In this document: positions 1 to 10,472 of the stretch, piece by piece | How positions within the stretch are numbered: position 1 is the first letter of the stretch | Layout of the letters: each line of letters starts with the position of its first letter | From: Ophioderma brevispina | Lineage: Eukaryota > Echinodermata > Ophiuroidea > Amphilepidida > Ophiodermatidae | Direction: 5' to 3' | DNA length: 64,000 nucleotides | Assembly: GCA_023653785.1 (NCBI GenBank) | Contig: JAMKCH010084881.1 | Coordinates: 1 to 64,000 of the forward strand | Position numbers and translations under genes: made by a program | The notes under the pieces: model-generated | The model's database searches: none | Told to the model about the DNA's origin: nothing | What the model saw: only the letters and a program-made list of their open reading frames with translations

Positions 1-1320
1 GCCATTGATTCTGCACACAGACACTTTCCATTATTGGTGGTCAGCCCAATTTTGTAGCAACCAAGGGGGTTTCTGGCATTATTTATTGCATCAAAAACCC
101 TTAAGCTAGCCATGAAAATGTCTGCAGCAGTAAAATATAGCTGACAGTCTAACCGACCTAATTCTTGTACGTCTTTCTAGAGTGGCATCGCCTTTCACAT
201 CACTCCCAAAGGGAAATTAGCAGAGTGGAGTTGAGTTTTTGAAATTTGACCTTGGGGGATGGGTCAATTAGGTCTCAATATGTCCATTCTGGTCCTGCCA
301 AACGGACATTGGCAGATGGTGATTAAGTATCCCATAATCATTCAACATGCTTATATTGTAATTACAAAACATAAGTAACTTCAGATAAAAAGGTTTACTT
401 TAGAGACCACAGACCATTTCATGACAGTTAAAAATACCTAAGTACGTTATCTTTGGGGCTAAAATGTTGTAAAGTCAGGTTTTTTATGTGTTAAGAAAAG
501 ATTTTTGTGGGTTCACAATACCTTATTGAGCTGACATTTTCCAAACCTGGTGCATTGTGAGATGAACCAATACACCCTCTGGGCCACGTGGCTGTAGTAG
601 CAGATTGTATTCATAGGCAGTGTCACAATTAAAAGATTTGAACTTTTGAAGCTTACCATTTGGGTAAACCGTCACTGGAATTCATAGACCGGGTAAGTCA
701 AGGTCGGGCGTGTACCCGAATACCCGCCCGAAAGTCCCAGCCCTAATACCCACCCCGAAGTCATGCCAGATCTGTCATTTTTAAATCCTTTAATGTTTGC
801 CATTATCAACTCACCAAATCACCCAAAATGCAACCAAATATATTACTCGACTGTTGACTCACTTTTATCTTGACATACTCTACAATACGGTTGACTATTT
901 TTCACTGATTCACACTAAATTTATCAAATTGCAGGTTTTCAGCAGGTATGCGATCTACGTTTTCAGTCTAAGTCTCAAGTCTGGTATGCATTGGTCAGGG
1001 TCAAGTTGTAAAGGTCAGTGGGGAACATGTGCTTGGCCTATCAACAAAAAATAGTCTCTTGACATGCTTGATGAGACCGACCTTACGGGCGCTAATGTTG
1101 GATAACTTCTTGTTGTAACCATGATTGGAATAGAGACTACGATACGTATCTGTCTGATAATATCATAGTTTTAATGCAATATATCGCTAAATTCTTGGTG
1201 CAAAGCGCCTGCGTTAAATGTGGACGTCATATAAACAGGGCGAGATTTATTCACACAGATACATGGAATAACAACCCAAAAGGTTAAATTATGAACCACG
1301 GACAAGTCAAAACCGTCCTT
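1..1320. other. Intergenic, no gene seen
   Basis: AT-rich sequence with stops in all frames. The longest open frame (85 codons at 797-1054, +) shows no domain, no codon bias and no splice context that I can recognise. Nothing here supports a gene. Confidence 0.6.
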
Positions 1321-1660
1321 TCCGAAACATGAAGTTTCACTAACCATAAAAATTGTTTCTGACGACCTCATGGATCCCAATTTTGCAAACTTACTGCTTG
1401 ACATACCTATAATACAAAAAACATTAATACTGAAAATAATCAAAGCACTTTGTTTTTTACCCCAAATATAGAAATAATGAAGTGTTCCGTCAAAATCTTG
1501 TCCTCTCCGAAAATTGTGACATTTCATCTATCATAAAAAATGTTCATGAAGATTTGACGCCTCCAAATTTTAAAATTATACTTCTTGACTTGCCTAGTAC
1601 AATGCAAAAACATCAATATTGAAAATAATCATGACACTTCATTTTTCACCCCAAATGAGA
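1321..1660. repeat. Two diverged tandem copies, ~185-bp period
   Basis: Copy 1 starts at 1321 and copy 2 at 1506. Both run from a TCCGAAA start through an AAATTGTT/AAAATGTT segment and a GACATACC/GACTTGCC segment to a TTT(A/C)ACCCCAAAT end. They share AAAACAT(T/C)AATA(C/T)TGAAAATAATC. The copies are clearly diverged. The 118-codon minus-strand frame at 1171-1527 crosses them and is not credible as a gene. Confidence 0.6.
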
Positions 1661-1725
1661 CAGCCGAGGTACCCTGATTGTAAAACACCCCTTTAAAAAC
1701 GGATTCGAAACTACGAGCATCTTGT

Positions 1726-1790
1726 TGTAACCTCAGGTCAGAGATACAATAATATCCAGTGATAAAAATAACGTCAGACCTGAGGTTACA
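1726..1790. repeat. Short inverted repeat, 14-bp arms
   Basis: TGTAACCTCAGGTC (1726-1739) is matched perfectly in reverse by GACCTGAGGTTACA (1777-1790), with a 37-bp loop. It is probably the core of a small degenerate foldback element. Confidence 0.7.
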
Positions 1791-1893
1791 ATCATTGGAA
1801 CTAAGTGCGTCACATAAATCATCAGTAGGGAGAATTGTGATCAAGTGTCTGCAAGACTGTGTATAGCACAAGTTTTTGCCGGATTCTGATCGA

Positions 1894-1970
1894 TATTCTC
1901 CCTATAGATATTGTGATATCTCTACATGTCGCACCAAATAAAGTCGTACTTGGGATATGTAGGGAGAATT
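1894..1970. repeat. Imperfect inverted repeat
   Basis: TATTCTCCCTATAGATAT near 1894 pairs imperfectly with ATATGTAGGGAGAAT ending at 1970. A further TAGGGAGAATT copy lies at about 1826. Probably MITE debris. Confidence 0.5.
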
Positions 1971-2197
1971 ATATGACTTTTCAATCGGTATTTGCTAATT
2001 GAGCTCATAGCCCTTCATGTTTAGAAAGCTAAGGAATCAAGACTTTAACATATTGTTTATCTTGAAAGATTCAGTGTCACAGCAAATAATATATGAGGTG
2101 AGGAAGTCACTAGTGTGTACAAAATCCCTATACCCGAAAATGTGCTTCTATGGTTGCTCTCTCAAACTTGCACATAAGGTGTCCTCCAATAGTTTCT

Positions 2198-3421
2198 GGC
2201 TGGTATTCTGAAAGGGAGACTAACTTTAGACCTGGTTTAAACCAGGGTTAGTCCTACAAGAAGGGACCTTTTTTCCTTTCAAAATACTGTGAAAGTTAAA
2301 TGTAACGGGTGAGAAAATTCCTCATGGATGGGCTGGAACAGCCCATCCATGAGGAATTTTCTCACCCGTTACAGTACACTTTTAGAGTATGTTGTAAGAA
2401 AAAAGGTCCCCTCTTGTAGGACTAACCCTGGTTTAAACCTAGGACTAAAGTTAGTCTCCCAACCTCTGACGATAGTAAATGATATCCATCTTATATACCT
2501 AGTCCTGCTGATCATGACTCCTCCATGTACATAATCATTATGCCATTAACTTAATCAATGGATGAGTCATGCCAAAATAGTGTGTAACTGATATGACAAA
2601 ATTTTTGTCTCACATTCTTCAATAATTTCACTCTTCACGCAAATAAATATTACCTGATTCTACCTTGAAAGTATTCCTTAGAGTGTTAGCAACAACAGGA
2701 TAGTCGTAAATATCTTCAACTCTTTTTTGAAGTGAAATTTAATGAAATTTCAAGACATGCAAGATTCTGACTCGTGACTAAGTCCCGATTTTGTATTGCC
2801 AGGTGCTCAATGAAAGCTTGTATGCCAAAAGTTACACATGACATATTTCACAAGGTGTAATATTGGCTAAAACAGCACCTTGGGCATATTTTCGCAAAAT
2901 CCAGATTGAAATGGCTCAATTAATTAAGCGTGATGTTCGTTGGTTGTCTCATTTGCCAGCCAGTTCAAGTATTTTGCATATACCCATATCCCAACAAAAA
3001 TGAGACTGGTGAAGGGATGAAATCATGAATAATACGCAGATGATTTCGTCACTGGGCCTGGCCACCGGGCTAGCTGAAAAACGCCTTATTTTATACAGGG
3101 CGTATTCTGCCTACCATCATCCATCATGGTTGTAAATAGACTTTAACAACATCGCTTATTTCCGAGAAAAAAGTTGCTATTTTAACCCACTCATGCATTT
3201 AAAATTGGATATTTTCCTTTCAAAATACTGTGAAAGTATGTAACGAGTGAGAAAATTCCTCATGGATGGGCCGTTCCAGCCCATCCATGAGGAATTTTCT
3301 CACCCATTACAACATATTTTTAGAGTACATGTATGTTGAAAGGAAAAAAGGTCCACTCATGTAGGACTAACCCTAGTTTACACTCAGGTCTAAAGTTAGT
3401 CTCCCTTTCAGAATACCAGCC
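2198..3421. mobile_element. Composite GGCTGGTATTC-TIR element
   Basis: The outer ends are perfect inverted repeats of about 36 bp, beginning GGCTGGTATTCTGAAAGGGA (2198 inward, and 3421 inward on the other strand). Just inside each end lies a foldback hairpin (2198-2460 and 3213-3421) whose stem has CCTCATGGATGGGC facing GCCCATCCATGAGG. The left hairpin lacks its own right end and the right hairpin lacks its own left end. The whole 1.2 kb can therefore be one element with duplicated subterminal hairpins, or two broken MITEs. No target duplication is visible at the outer ends. A complete single-hairpin relative lies at 49883-50223. No transposase frame is present. Confidence 0.75.
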
Positions 3422-3429
3422 AAGAACAC

Positions 3430-4978
3430 TAAACTGGATTGTGTCTCAGGAAGTGTTCACTGTTTACAAACACAGCTTAGCAATGTCATGGCTTATGCAA
3501 TAAGCGTAATTTTGTTTGCAACAGTGCACGTTAAAATTTTTGTACTGTAGTTTTTTTTAATTTTTATTCCCTGTACTTCACAAGATATTTACAATGACAA
3601 TGTAAAAAATAAAGATTTAATAAGCATTTAGAAGAAACATTATGATGTCAAAATATTAAAATAGAAAATTGTGATACAGGGTTATCAAAACAGAGGACAA
3701 ATGCAAACAAACAACAAAACTCGCACACAACAAGGACACCCCCCAACAAACAATAACATACAAACAAACACAAACAAAAGCACAGAACATGACAAATTGA
3801 GACGATACAAGAACAAGATTCCCACCCTACACACACAAGATTTGCAACATGATTATGCAAACCAGTAAGCTTCTGCAGTGCACATGTGTGACGTGAACAG
3901 TCTAATAAGAGCTAGATTCAAAGGAGACAAAAATAGAACATGTGCACTGCAAAATACACAACCAATTATGTGTGACAAGTTGCATGTACATGTATGTCAT
4001 GATAGAAAAGAAGCAAAAATGTAAAAAAAAAAACAACTCAATTTTCACCAAAATCAAAAGTAAATGTCTTCTAATGTTTACATAATTTGCCTTTGTTCTC
4101 TGCAATTTTATATTCAGTTTTTTTTCATTTGGACTAATTTTAAAAATGCCTTGAAATTAGGGTTGTAGACTTGATTATAAACAAGATTGACCTCCCATAC
4201 TCCTTGATATCTTCTTTTGTTCTCATGTCAAAAATAACACAGGAACTTTTGAAACTGAACAATTTCCAATTTGTCTTTGATTTTCATGATATTAAACATT
4301 ATATGTTCTAAGGAATGCATATCGATTATGTGGTATCATGTCTATGTGATTCTTGGTAAGTTGGACTCATATAATTGTGTTTAGGAAAACGGGCAGATTA
4401 TAAACAAATATGTACGAGATCAGCTATCACTGTTTGAAAGACGTATCGGGAAAACTGCGCTTTCTTTTTTTTTAATCGTGTATATTTGTAGTGAAAATAA
4501 ATGTTGCTGCCAAAAAAAGAAATTAGTGGCGGATTATCACTTTTAACGTAGGGTAAGTGGGTAAGTAGTACACGGTGGAAATAGCATTCAGCAGGGGTTA
4601 CAGTTACATGGAAGAGCTTTTTGACAAAATTAACCAATGATATCATTGTTGCAGAGCACGAAGGTCGAACCTCACTCTAATTTTGTGTGGCATTTTCCCC
4701 CAATGATTGTGTTCGTATTTTTTAGCTGAAATATTTTTGTAGATGATACACTGTATCTCGATCTCAATACCTCTTTCTCTGAAGATCGGCAGAAGTTATT
4801 ACGTGTTTACATTGAAAAATACCCAGAATGCATTGTGGTAACACTAGCTAGTTACATAGCTAATTGGCGACTCAAAAGGTCGGCTTACCCCAATGGCTCT
4901 ATCACTTGATTCATTAAAATAGGACCCCACTTTGGGGTGATTTTTTTTGGGGGGGGGATTTCTTTGTTTAATTGTATT
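3430..4978. other. Intergenic; A/C-rich low-complexity patch
   Basis: No gene seen. Positions 3700-3800 are a CAAACAAA-type A/C-rich tract, which produces spurious open frames on both strands (3648-3868). The remainder is unique-looking AT-rich DNA. Confidence 0.6.
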
Positions 4979-5880
4979 TTTGTCTCGCCTGAACTTTGTT
5001 CAGCAGAGACTTAGTAATCACTTTTCTGTCTGTATGTATGTCTGTCTGTCTGTCTGTCCGTCTGTCTGTCTGTCTGTCCGTCTGTCTGTCTGCCGTCCAT
5101 GTTCACGGCTTGTGTACGAATTTTCTGGAGTTCCGTAAGAGCTACGATGATGTAACTTGGAGGAAAGAAGCAGGTCGACAAGTTCTCAACCTGATTAGAC
5201 ATTGGGCGTAAAATATGCTAATTAAGTATCTAATTTGCATAATTTACGAAAATTTTCCCGCAAGGCTATGTACGAGTTTTCTGGAGTTCCGTATGGTGTA
5301 TAATGATGTAACTTGGTGGAAGGAAGCGGGCTGAGGATTTCTCGACCTGATTAGATTTTGGGTGTATTTCAGGCAAATTAAATATGCAAATGAACTAATT
5401 AATATGCAAAAATAAGCGTAATTGCTAATTTTGAAACGGTACATTTCAAAATTTGCAAAATTCCTTCGCTGCATGAAAGCCTATCATGATGCGCATCTTT
5501 CTTGCAATTTGAAAGTGCGAGATATGTGCGGCTTAGGTATGCAAATGAGCTAATTAAATATGCGTAATTACTGTATCTTTGAAACGGTACATCGGATGGG
5601 CAAAATTCCTTCCCAACATGAAAGAATACTATGCCATGCATCTTTTGTGTGAATCATAATTGGATCAAAGTGCATGTGGGCCGATTAAAGGGGCATTTTT
5701 TGATATAATTGATCTAATTAAATATGCGTAATTGCTATATTGCTGAAATAGTACATTGGATATGCAAAATTCCTTGGCTAGATGAGACTACTATGCCATG
5801 CATCTTTAATGTGTAAATCATAATTGTGGTCAAAATGCATGTGGGCCACTTAAAGGGGCATTCTTTATTTTAAAATTGCA
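4979..5880 (+). repeat. TCTG-containing dispersed repeat with ~155-bp internal units
   Basis: It starts with a GTCTCGCCTGAACTTTGTTC hairpin-like leader, then a (TCTG)n tetranucleotide run broken by CCG at 5025-5096. Next come diverged repeats: TACGA(A/G)TTTTCTGGAGTTCCG at 5115 and 5271, and GCAAAATTCCTT at about 5451, 5600 and 5764, each followed by a TATG(C)-(CATGCATCTTT) block. This organisation looks like a SINE-like or satellite-derived repeat. The 63-71 codon frames over the TCTG run are microsatellite artefacts. Confidence 0.7.
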
Positions 5881-5952
5881 ACTAATGCCAAATGCTTGGT
5901 CCATTTCAGCCAAATTTGCTCAGATTCAGTGTGGGGTGGGGTATACATCACA

Positions 5953-6134
5953 CGGTGGCGTAACCAGACCTTTGCAAATGGGGGCTGAAGGGGGGCCAAG
6001 GCTTTTTTGAGGGGGCAAATTTGGGTCCTTCTCCATAAACACTGTACAAAAAGTCAGTTCATTTGGGGGGGCTGAAGGGGGGGGGCAAGGGTTCTGTTTG
6101 GGGGGCTTGTGCCCCCCTGCTGGTTACACCACTG
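5953..6134. mobile_element. hAT-like MITE with 8-bp TSD
   Basis: The 182-bp element has left end CGGTGGCGTAACCAG and right end CTGGTTACACCACTG (inverted, cf. the CAGTGGCGTA-type hAT terminus). It is flanked by a perfect 8-bp direct repeat ACATCACA (5945-5952 and 6135-6142). The interior is rich in G-runs of 5-9. An 8-bp duplication is the hAT signature. No coding capacity. Confidence 0.88.
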
Positions 6135-6289
6135 ACATCACAGCAAAGGTATTAACATCAATAGATACAGCTCTAGTGCCCATATTTTCATTGAAATGTT
6201 TTTTCTAGGTCCGGTTGTTGCACATGGGTCAGTCTTTTGGGTTGCCAGCATGTTTACATTTCTTGGAAAATGTGAAAATACGTAAAATT

Positions 6290-6334
6290 GGCCATTTTAC
6301 CGCTGGCCATTTTACCGCTGGCCATTTTACCGCT
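6290..6334 (+). repeat. 15-bp tandem repeat, 3 copies
   Basis: GGCCATTTTACCGCT is repeated three times without change at 6290, 6305 and 6320. Confidence 0.9.
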
Positions 6335-6470
6335 TTCCAGACCCCGTATGGAACCCAAATTTAAAATGTGGTCACATGGTATTTTCAAATAGTGATTTGC
6401 CAAATTGAGCAAATTTTCATATTTTTACTAAATTTAGTGAATTTTAATTGATTTTTGCATGACTTTTCAT

Positions 6471-6835
6471 GATTAATATCTCCACAATGGAAAATGTTGT
6501 GACCCCTGGGGTGGTGTCAAATGAAGAGCAGGAAATAAAGAATACTATAAATGCAAACCCGGGGGTGCTACTCCTAAACATCTTTTGGTTATGCTCATGT
6601 TGGGGACATTTCAAGATTAATATCTCCACAACGGAAAATGTTGTGATCCCTAGGGTGGTGTCAAATGAAAGAGTGAGAGGTATAGAATACTATAAAAATG
6701 CAAACCCGGGGGTGCTTCTCCTAAACATCTTAGTTATGCTCTTGTTGAGGACTTCTCATGATTAATATCTCCACTACAGAAATGTTGTGACCCCTAGAGT
6801 GGTGTCAAATGAAAGAGTGGGAAGTAAACTAGTTG
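6471..6835 (+). repeat. ~145-bp tandem repeat, about 2.5 copies
   Basis: Units begin GATTAATATCTCCAC at 6471, 6615 and 6760. Each contains a GTGTCAAATGAA(A)GAG block and, in the first two, AACCCGGGGGTGCT. The 98-codon frame at 6469-6765 is a by-product of the period and not a credible gene. Confidence 0.85.
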
Positions 6836-6943
6836 AGAAATTGGAGTTATCTGCTTGCACAACTTTTTGGGGACACCCTGGACTCGCACAGTTGCACTCT
6901 GGTGAGCTGCTCTTTGTCTTACAGTTATGCGCGAAAGCAGGCG

Positions 6944-6975
6944 AGACTTGTGGTTCGAGAACCGCCTTGTTAGAA
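6944..6975 (+). repeat. B-box-like motif of a dispersed repeat
   Basis: GACTTGTGGTTCGAGA is identical to 31058-31073, and both are followed by a CC-rich base and CTTGTT. GGTTCGAG resembles the RNA polymerase III B box, but no A box or tRNA cloverleaf is visible. It may be a SINE remnant. Confidence 0.4.
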
Positions 6976-7029
6976 ATGTTTATTGTTTGGGTGTATTAAA
7001 GAGAGATATTTTTCTCGCATATGGCCATA

Positions 7030-7313
7030 ACATAAGTCATACATATAGGCCTAAAGCATAACAAAAGAAATTAACACAAATAAAAATAAACACAAATACA
7101 TTATAACTAAAAATCAAAATGAAAATATAAATAAAATCAACACTAAAATATTAATAAAGTAAATTGTTACAACAAAAAATTGAAATTTAACTAAAATAAA
7201 TTAAAGATCACTAAATAAGCAAAATAAAACTAAATTATAAGAAAGAAATGAACACATATACAATTACATAATTAAAAACAAAATAAACACTACAAATAAA
7301 AATACATTATAAA
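7030..7313. repeat. A-rich low-complexity tract
   Basis: About 280 bp built almost only of A-rich words (AAATAAA, AAAATAA, ACAAATA) with very little G. No gene. Confidence 0.8.
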
Positions 7314-7317
7314 TTAA

Positions 7318-7882
7318 AGGGACATAATGGCATGAAAAACATTGACATAATGAAAAGGACCCTTACTGAAATCCCTTCCACGAGTTTGAAAACAATTTGG
7401 ATGTTTACATTCTGTAAAAACAGTAAAACAGGAAGAGTTCCAGGGGGAGGTGGCTGTTTGTTGCAATTTCTGGAACAAGGATGCTGACATTACTGCCAGC
7501 ATTTACCAAACTTGAAAAGCATGTTGTCATCAGCTCACAGACCATTGCTATTGTAAATGCTAATCCCGGCTAATCCATCTTTCACTTGCCAGATCAATTA
7601 TCTTAATACAAGCCTAAAGTACAACGCCTGAATCCCAGTCTGAATGCTTTTTAATTGTGTCGCAAAATATAATAGATACACTGTAAATTCTGCCAGGGAT
7701 GTGAAGACCTTGCTTTTCTGTTCCAGAAATTGCCACAAACTGCCACCTCCTCCCTGGAACCCTTCCTGTTTTTACTGTTTTTTACAGAATGTAAACATCC
7801 AAATTGTTTTAAAACTCGTGGAAGTGATTTCAGTAAAGGTCCTTTTCATTATGTCAATTTTTTTTCATGCCATTATGTCCCT
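7318..7882. mobile_element. TTAA-flanked foldback element
   Basis: The 565-bp element starts AGGGACATAATGGCATG and ends CATGCCATTATGTCCCT, flanked by TTAA at 7314-7317 and 7883-7886. The arms stay complementary for roughly 180 bp (about 7318-7500 against 7700-7882) around a 200-bp spacer. A TTAA target duplication is characteristic of piggyBac-type transposition. No transposase is present, so it would be non-autonomous. Confidence 0.85.
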
Positions 7883-7887
7883 TTAAA

Positions 7888-8231
7888 TGTGTGTATATAC
7901 TAGGGGCCATCATCAACAGCTACAACAGCACCACTGTAGAATTCTCTTACCAGCACAGATTTTTTCCAAGTGTCATCTGCATCTGGAACACCCTACCAGC
8001 CTTACTGAGTTCAGCTCAGTCACTGGAGATTTTCCGGAGTCGCCTAGCCTGAAGCCACTCGCACTCCGCTAGTGAGCCACACAGACCTTCTTTTTACTTG
8101 CACCAGTCTTTTGTTCCTGCACACACTGTTGATATTTGTTCCTGTGACCAAGCACCCTTTTCACCAAGTACAACAATACTCTACTACTGAGTGATGTAAT
8201 GATTGGAAGATAGATAAGATAGATACCTCTA
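7888..8231 (+). pseudogene. LINE ORF2 C-terminus and 3' tail (fragment)
   Basis: The frame at 7888-8052 encodes a segment with FFPSVICIWNTLP and SLEIFRSRLA. This matches the typical C-terminal end of non-LTR retrotransposon ORF2 proteins (a basic FF residue pair, then WN.LP, then a F(K/R)..L helix before the stop). A 3' UTR-like stretch follows and ends in GATAGATAAGATAGATA. The 5' end is cut by the TTAA element immediately upstream. It is a dead fragment, since the catalytic reverse transcriptase domain is absent. Confidence 0.65.
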
Positions 8232-8730
8232 ACTTATTCCAGTCAACTTAAAAAACTTGCAAGTCGCCTGGACATGCAGGTACGGAATTGCAATTCCTCT
8301 TTGACATCAATTTAAACAATGTAAACAATTTAGAGGAAAATGTCTGCTTCAATTCAAAATACAAATTCCAGCCAACCTCAGTTATCAACAAATGGCTCAC
8401 AGCGACCGATAAGGTTCTGAACAGAAGCATCACAACCACCGCCAACATGAACCCACTGGCAACCCACAATTTACCATCCTCCCGCAAACCAGTCCCCAAC
8501 TAGCCATCAAAACCTCAAACCTAGAAAGCTGAGAACCATGAAATTCTAGTTTGTCCATGCTTTTAATTCGCTCCAATTTTCTCATCACCATCAGTCTTCT
8601 CACCTCATTTTGACCAGTTTGACCACCTACACCACTTAACATAATTAAACTTTGTGTAATTTTCACACACTCCAATGCATTTCCTATGGGGTCCTTTTTC
8701 CCCCATCTTTTTCAATTCCAACAGTTTATT
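8232..8730. other. No gene supported
   Basis: Overlapping short frames occur on both strands (8288-8503 +, 8248-8499 -, 8430-8675 -), none with a recognisable domain. Probably non-coding. Confidence 0.5.
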
Positions 8731-9245
8731 GCCATTTGGTCTAATAGCCATTTGGTCTAACTTCAATTGGTCTAAATCCATATTGTCTAATACCAATTTG
8801 TCTAATAACCCTTAAGTCTAACATCTTAATTTATCTAACAACCAAAATGTCTAATAGCCATTTGGTCTAATGCCCATCTAGTCTAATGCCCATTTCGTCT
8901 ACTACCATTTGGTCTAATAACCACAAACACTATTTGGTCTAATTGCCATTTGGTCTAATAACCACAAACACTATTTGGTCTAATTGCCATTTGGTCTAAT
9001 TCCATCTTGTCTAATATTTTGTCTAATATCCATTTGGTCTAATACCCAATTGGTCTAATATCCATTTGGTCTAATATCCATCTGGTCTAATATGCATTTG
9101 GTCTAATATGCATTTGGTCTAATGTCCACCTGGTTCAATATCTACTAAGTATTTGGTCTTATACCCATTTGGACTAGATTGACATTAGACCAAATGGGTA
9201 TTAGACCAGATGGGTATTAGACCAGTTGAATATTAGACCAAATGA
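8731..9245. repeat. Minisatellite (CCATTTGGTCTAATA)n with an internal inversion
   Basis: Roughly 25 degenerate units of 15-18 bp on the theme CCATTTGGTCTAATA, in one orientation from 8731 to about 9175. The same unit then runs in the opposite orientation (ATTAGACCAAATGGGT) from about 9183 to 9245. The switch point is a near-palindrome around 9167-9192. Confidence 0.92.
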
Positions 9246-9703
9246 ATTGAGCTCTGAGGGCGCTCTCCCATAAAATGCGCATGCAATTGATAATGGTGAT
9301 TTTAACATTAAAAAAGTTGAAGAGTTTTATTTTGAACACTTGTTGAAAATTTGACATGCGTGGTTTTTGCAGTTTTGCAACTGTAGGCTATTTAATGTCA
9401 AAAAAAAAGCCATCCATTGAAACCCACACGTAAGAAAGTTCGTTGACCCCTGTGTATTCCAATGACCATGTTTTTGTCAAATTTTAAATTGATGCCACAG
9501 GAAAATGGTAAGTGTTACACAGCTCTAATCTTCAGAAAATTATGAATCAACAATTCTGATGATGTCCCACCAGTGAAAATTTAAAACTTTTTAAATGATA
9601 TGTACTTTTTGGGAAAGCGCCCTCGTAGTCCAATTTTAGGCTAAAACTGCCATATCGAGAAAACGAAAAGTCGTGGTGAGATAGAAATTACATAGAATGA
9701 TTC
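9246..9703. other. Intergenic, nothing recognised
   Basis: AT-rich sequence without a credible frame, repeat boundary or RNA gene. Confidence 0.6.
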
Positions 9704-9710
9704 CTTGTAG

Positions 9711-9924
9711 CAGGGACTGACTTTTAAAATAAGGTGGTGCTCAGTAAAAAGCTCTCCTGGTCATATCAGGGAGAGTTTGGAGGGGAGCGGTCCATGGCAT
9801 TTACCACTTCTAACCAGGGAAAGAACAGATTCTCAAGGGGAGCTTGAAATCACTCTCCTAAAAGGTGCTTAAGGAGAGCTGTAGGGGAGCTATCACTCTC
9901 ACTCTCCTTAAAAGTCAGTCCCTG
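9711..9924. mobile_element. hAT-like MITE, CAGGGACTGAC termini
   Basis: The 214-bp element starts CAGGGACTGACTTTTAA and ends TTAAAAGTCAGTCCCTG. It is flanked by a perfect 7-bp direct repeat CTTGTAG (9704-9710 and 9925-9931). CAGGG termini with a 7-8 bp duplication fit hAT. The interior has many GGGGAG(C) words in both orientations. No coding capacity. Confidence 0.88.
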
Positions 9925-10252
9925 CTTGTAGGCCAAAACATGGGTATTGCCACAAAAATGAAGGTGATTAAACAAAAGCTTATCAAGTTATGGTCAAAAA
10001 TATGATTTTTGACCAATTTGGCAGCCATTTTGGATTTTTCGTTGGGGCACCCTGGTTTTTGCACTTTTTAATTTTTTTTTCTTCGAAAATGGGATAAGCA
10101 TCATTATTTAAAGTCATCATTCTAGCCTGTGTTCGAAGTGACCTGAAACTGTGACCCAAATATGACCCTCTATAGCCCACCTCTATTTGAAAGTTGGGAT
10201 CGGACTGCATTGTGTTAGCGTATCCAGGATGTTTTTATTTCCAAAAGTGAAT

Positions 10253-10288
10253 ATTTTAATGTTTTTGCAACATTTGTCTATTCCACAG
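10253..10288 (+). promoter_or_regulatory. Putative 3' splice site before zinc-finger exon 1
   Basis: A T-rich stretch ends in CTATTCCACAG at 10288. The same arrangement (CTATTTCACAG followed by a homologous CTCTTGGAA leader) lies 182 bp upstream of the paralogue at 25526. Conservation of both the AG and the downstream leader suggests that the finger-coding exon is a 3' exon with upstream exons outside or unrecognised. A 17-codon upstream frame (ATG at 10314) precedes the main start. Confidence 0.6.
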
Positions 10289-10472
10289 ACAACTCTTGGA
10301 AGTCAATTCAGTGATGACTGACGTCGGCATTTCCTCTGCAAACCTGTTGCGTATGAAAGCTTAAGTGTTCGTAATTGGAAAGTATATTGCAGGAACTGCA
10401 ACAGGCAAGATTAGCTTAAATGATTGACACTACATCAGGACCTACATACATCGTTGTTTTACCTTCAACACA

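Noticed and set aside
4947..5211. Cys/Ser/Val-rich frames over the TCTG run
   Set aside because: They are translations of a tetranucleotide microsatellite in several frames and on both strands.
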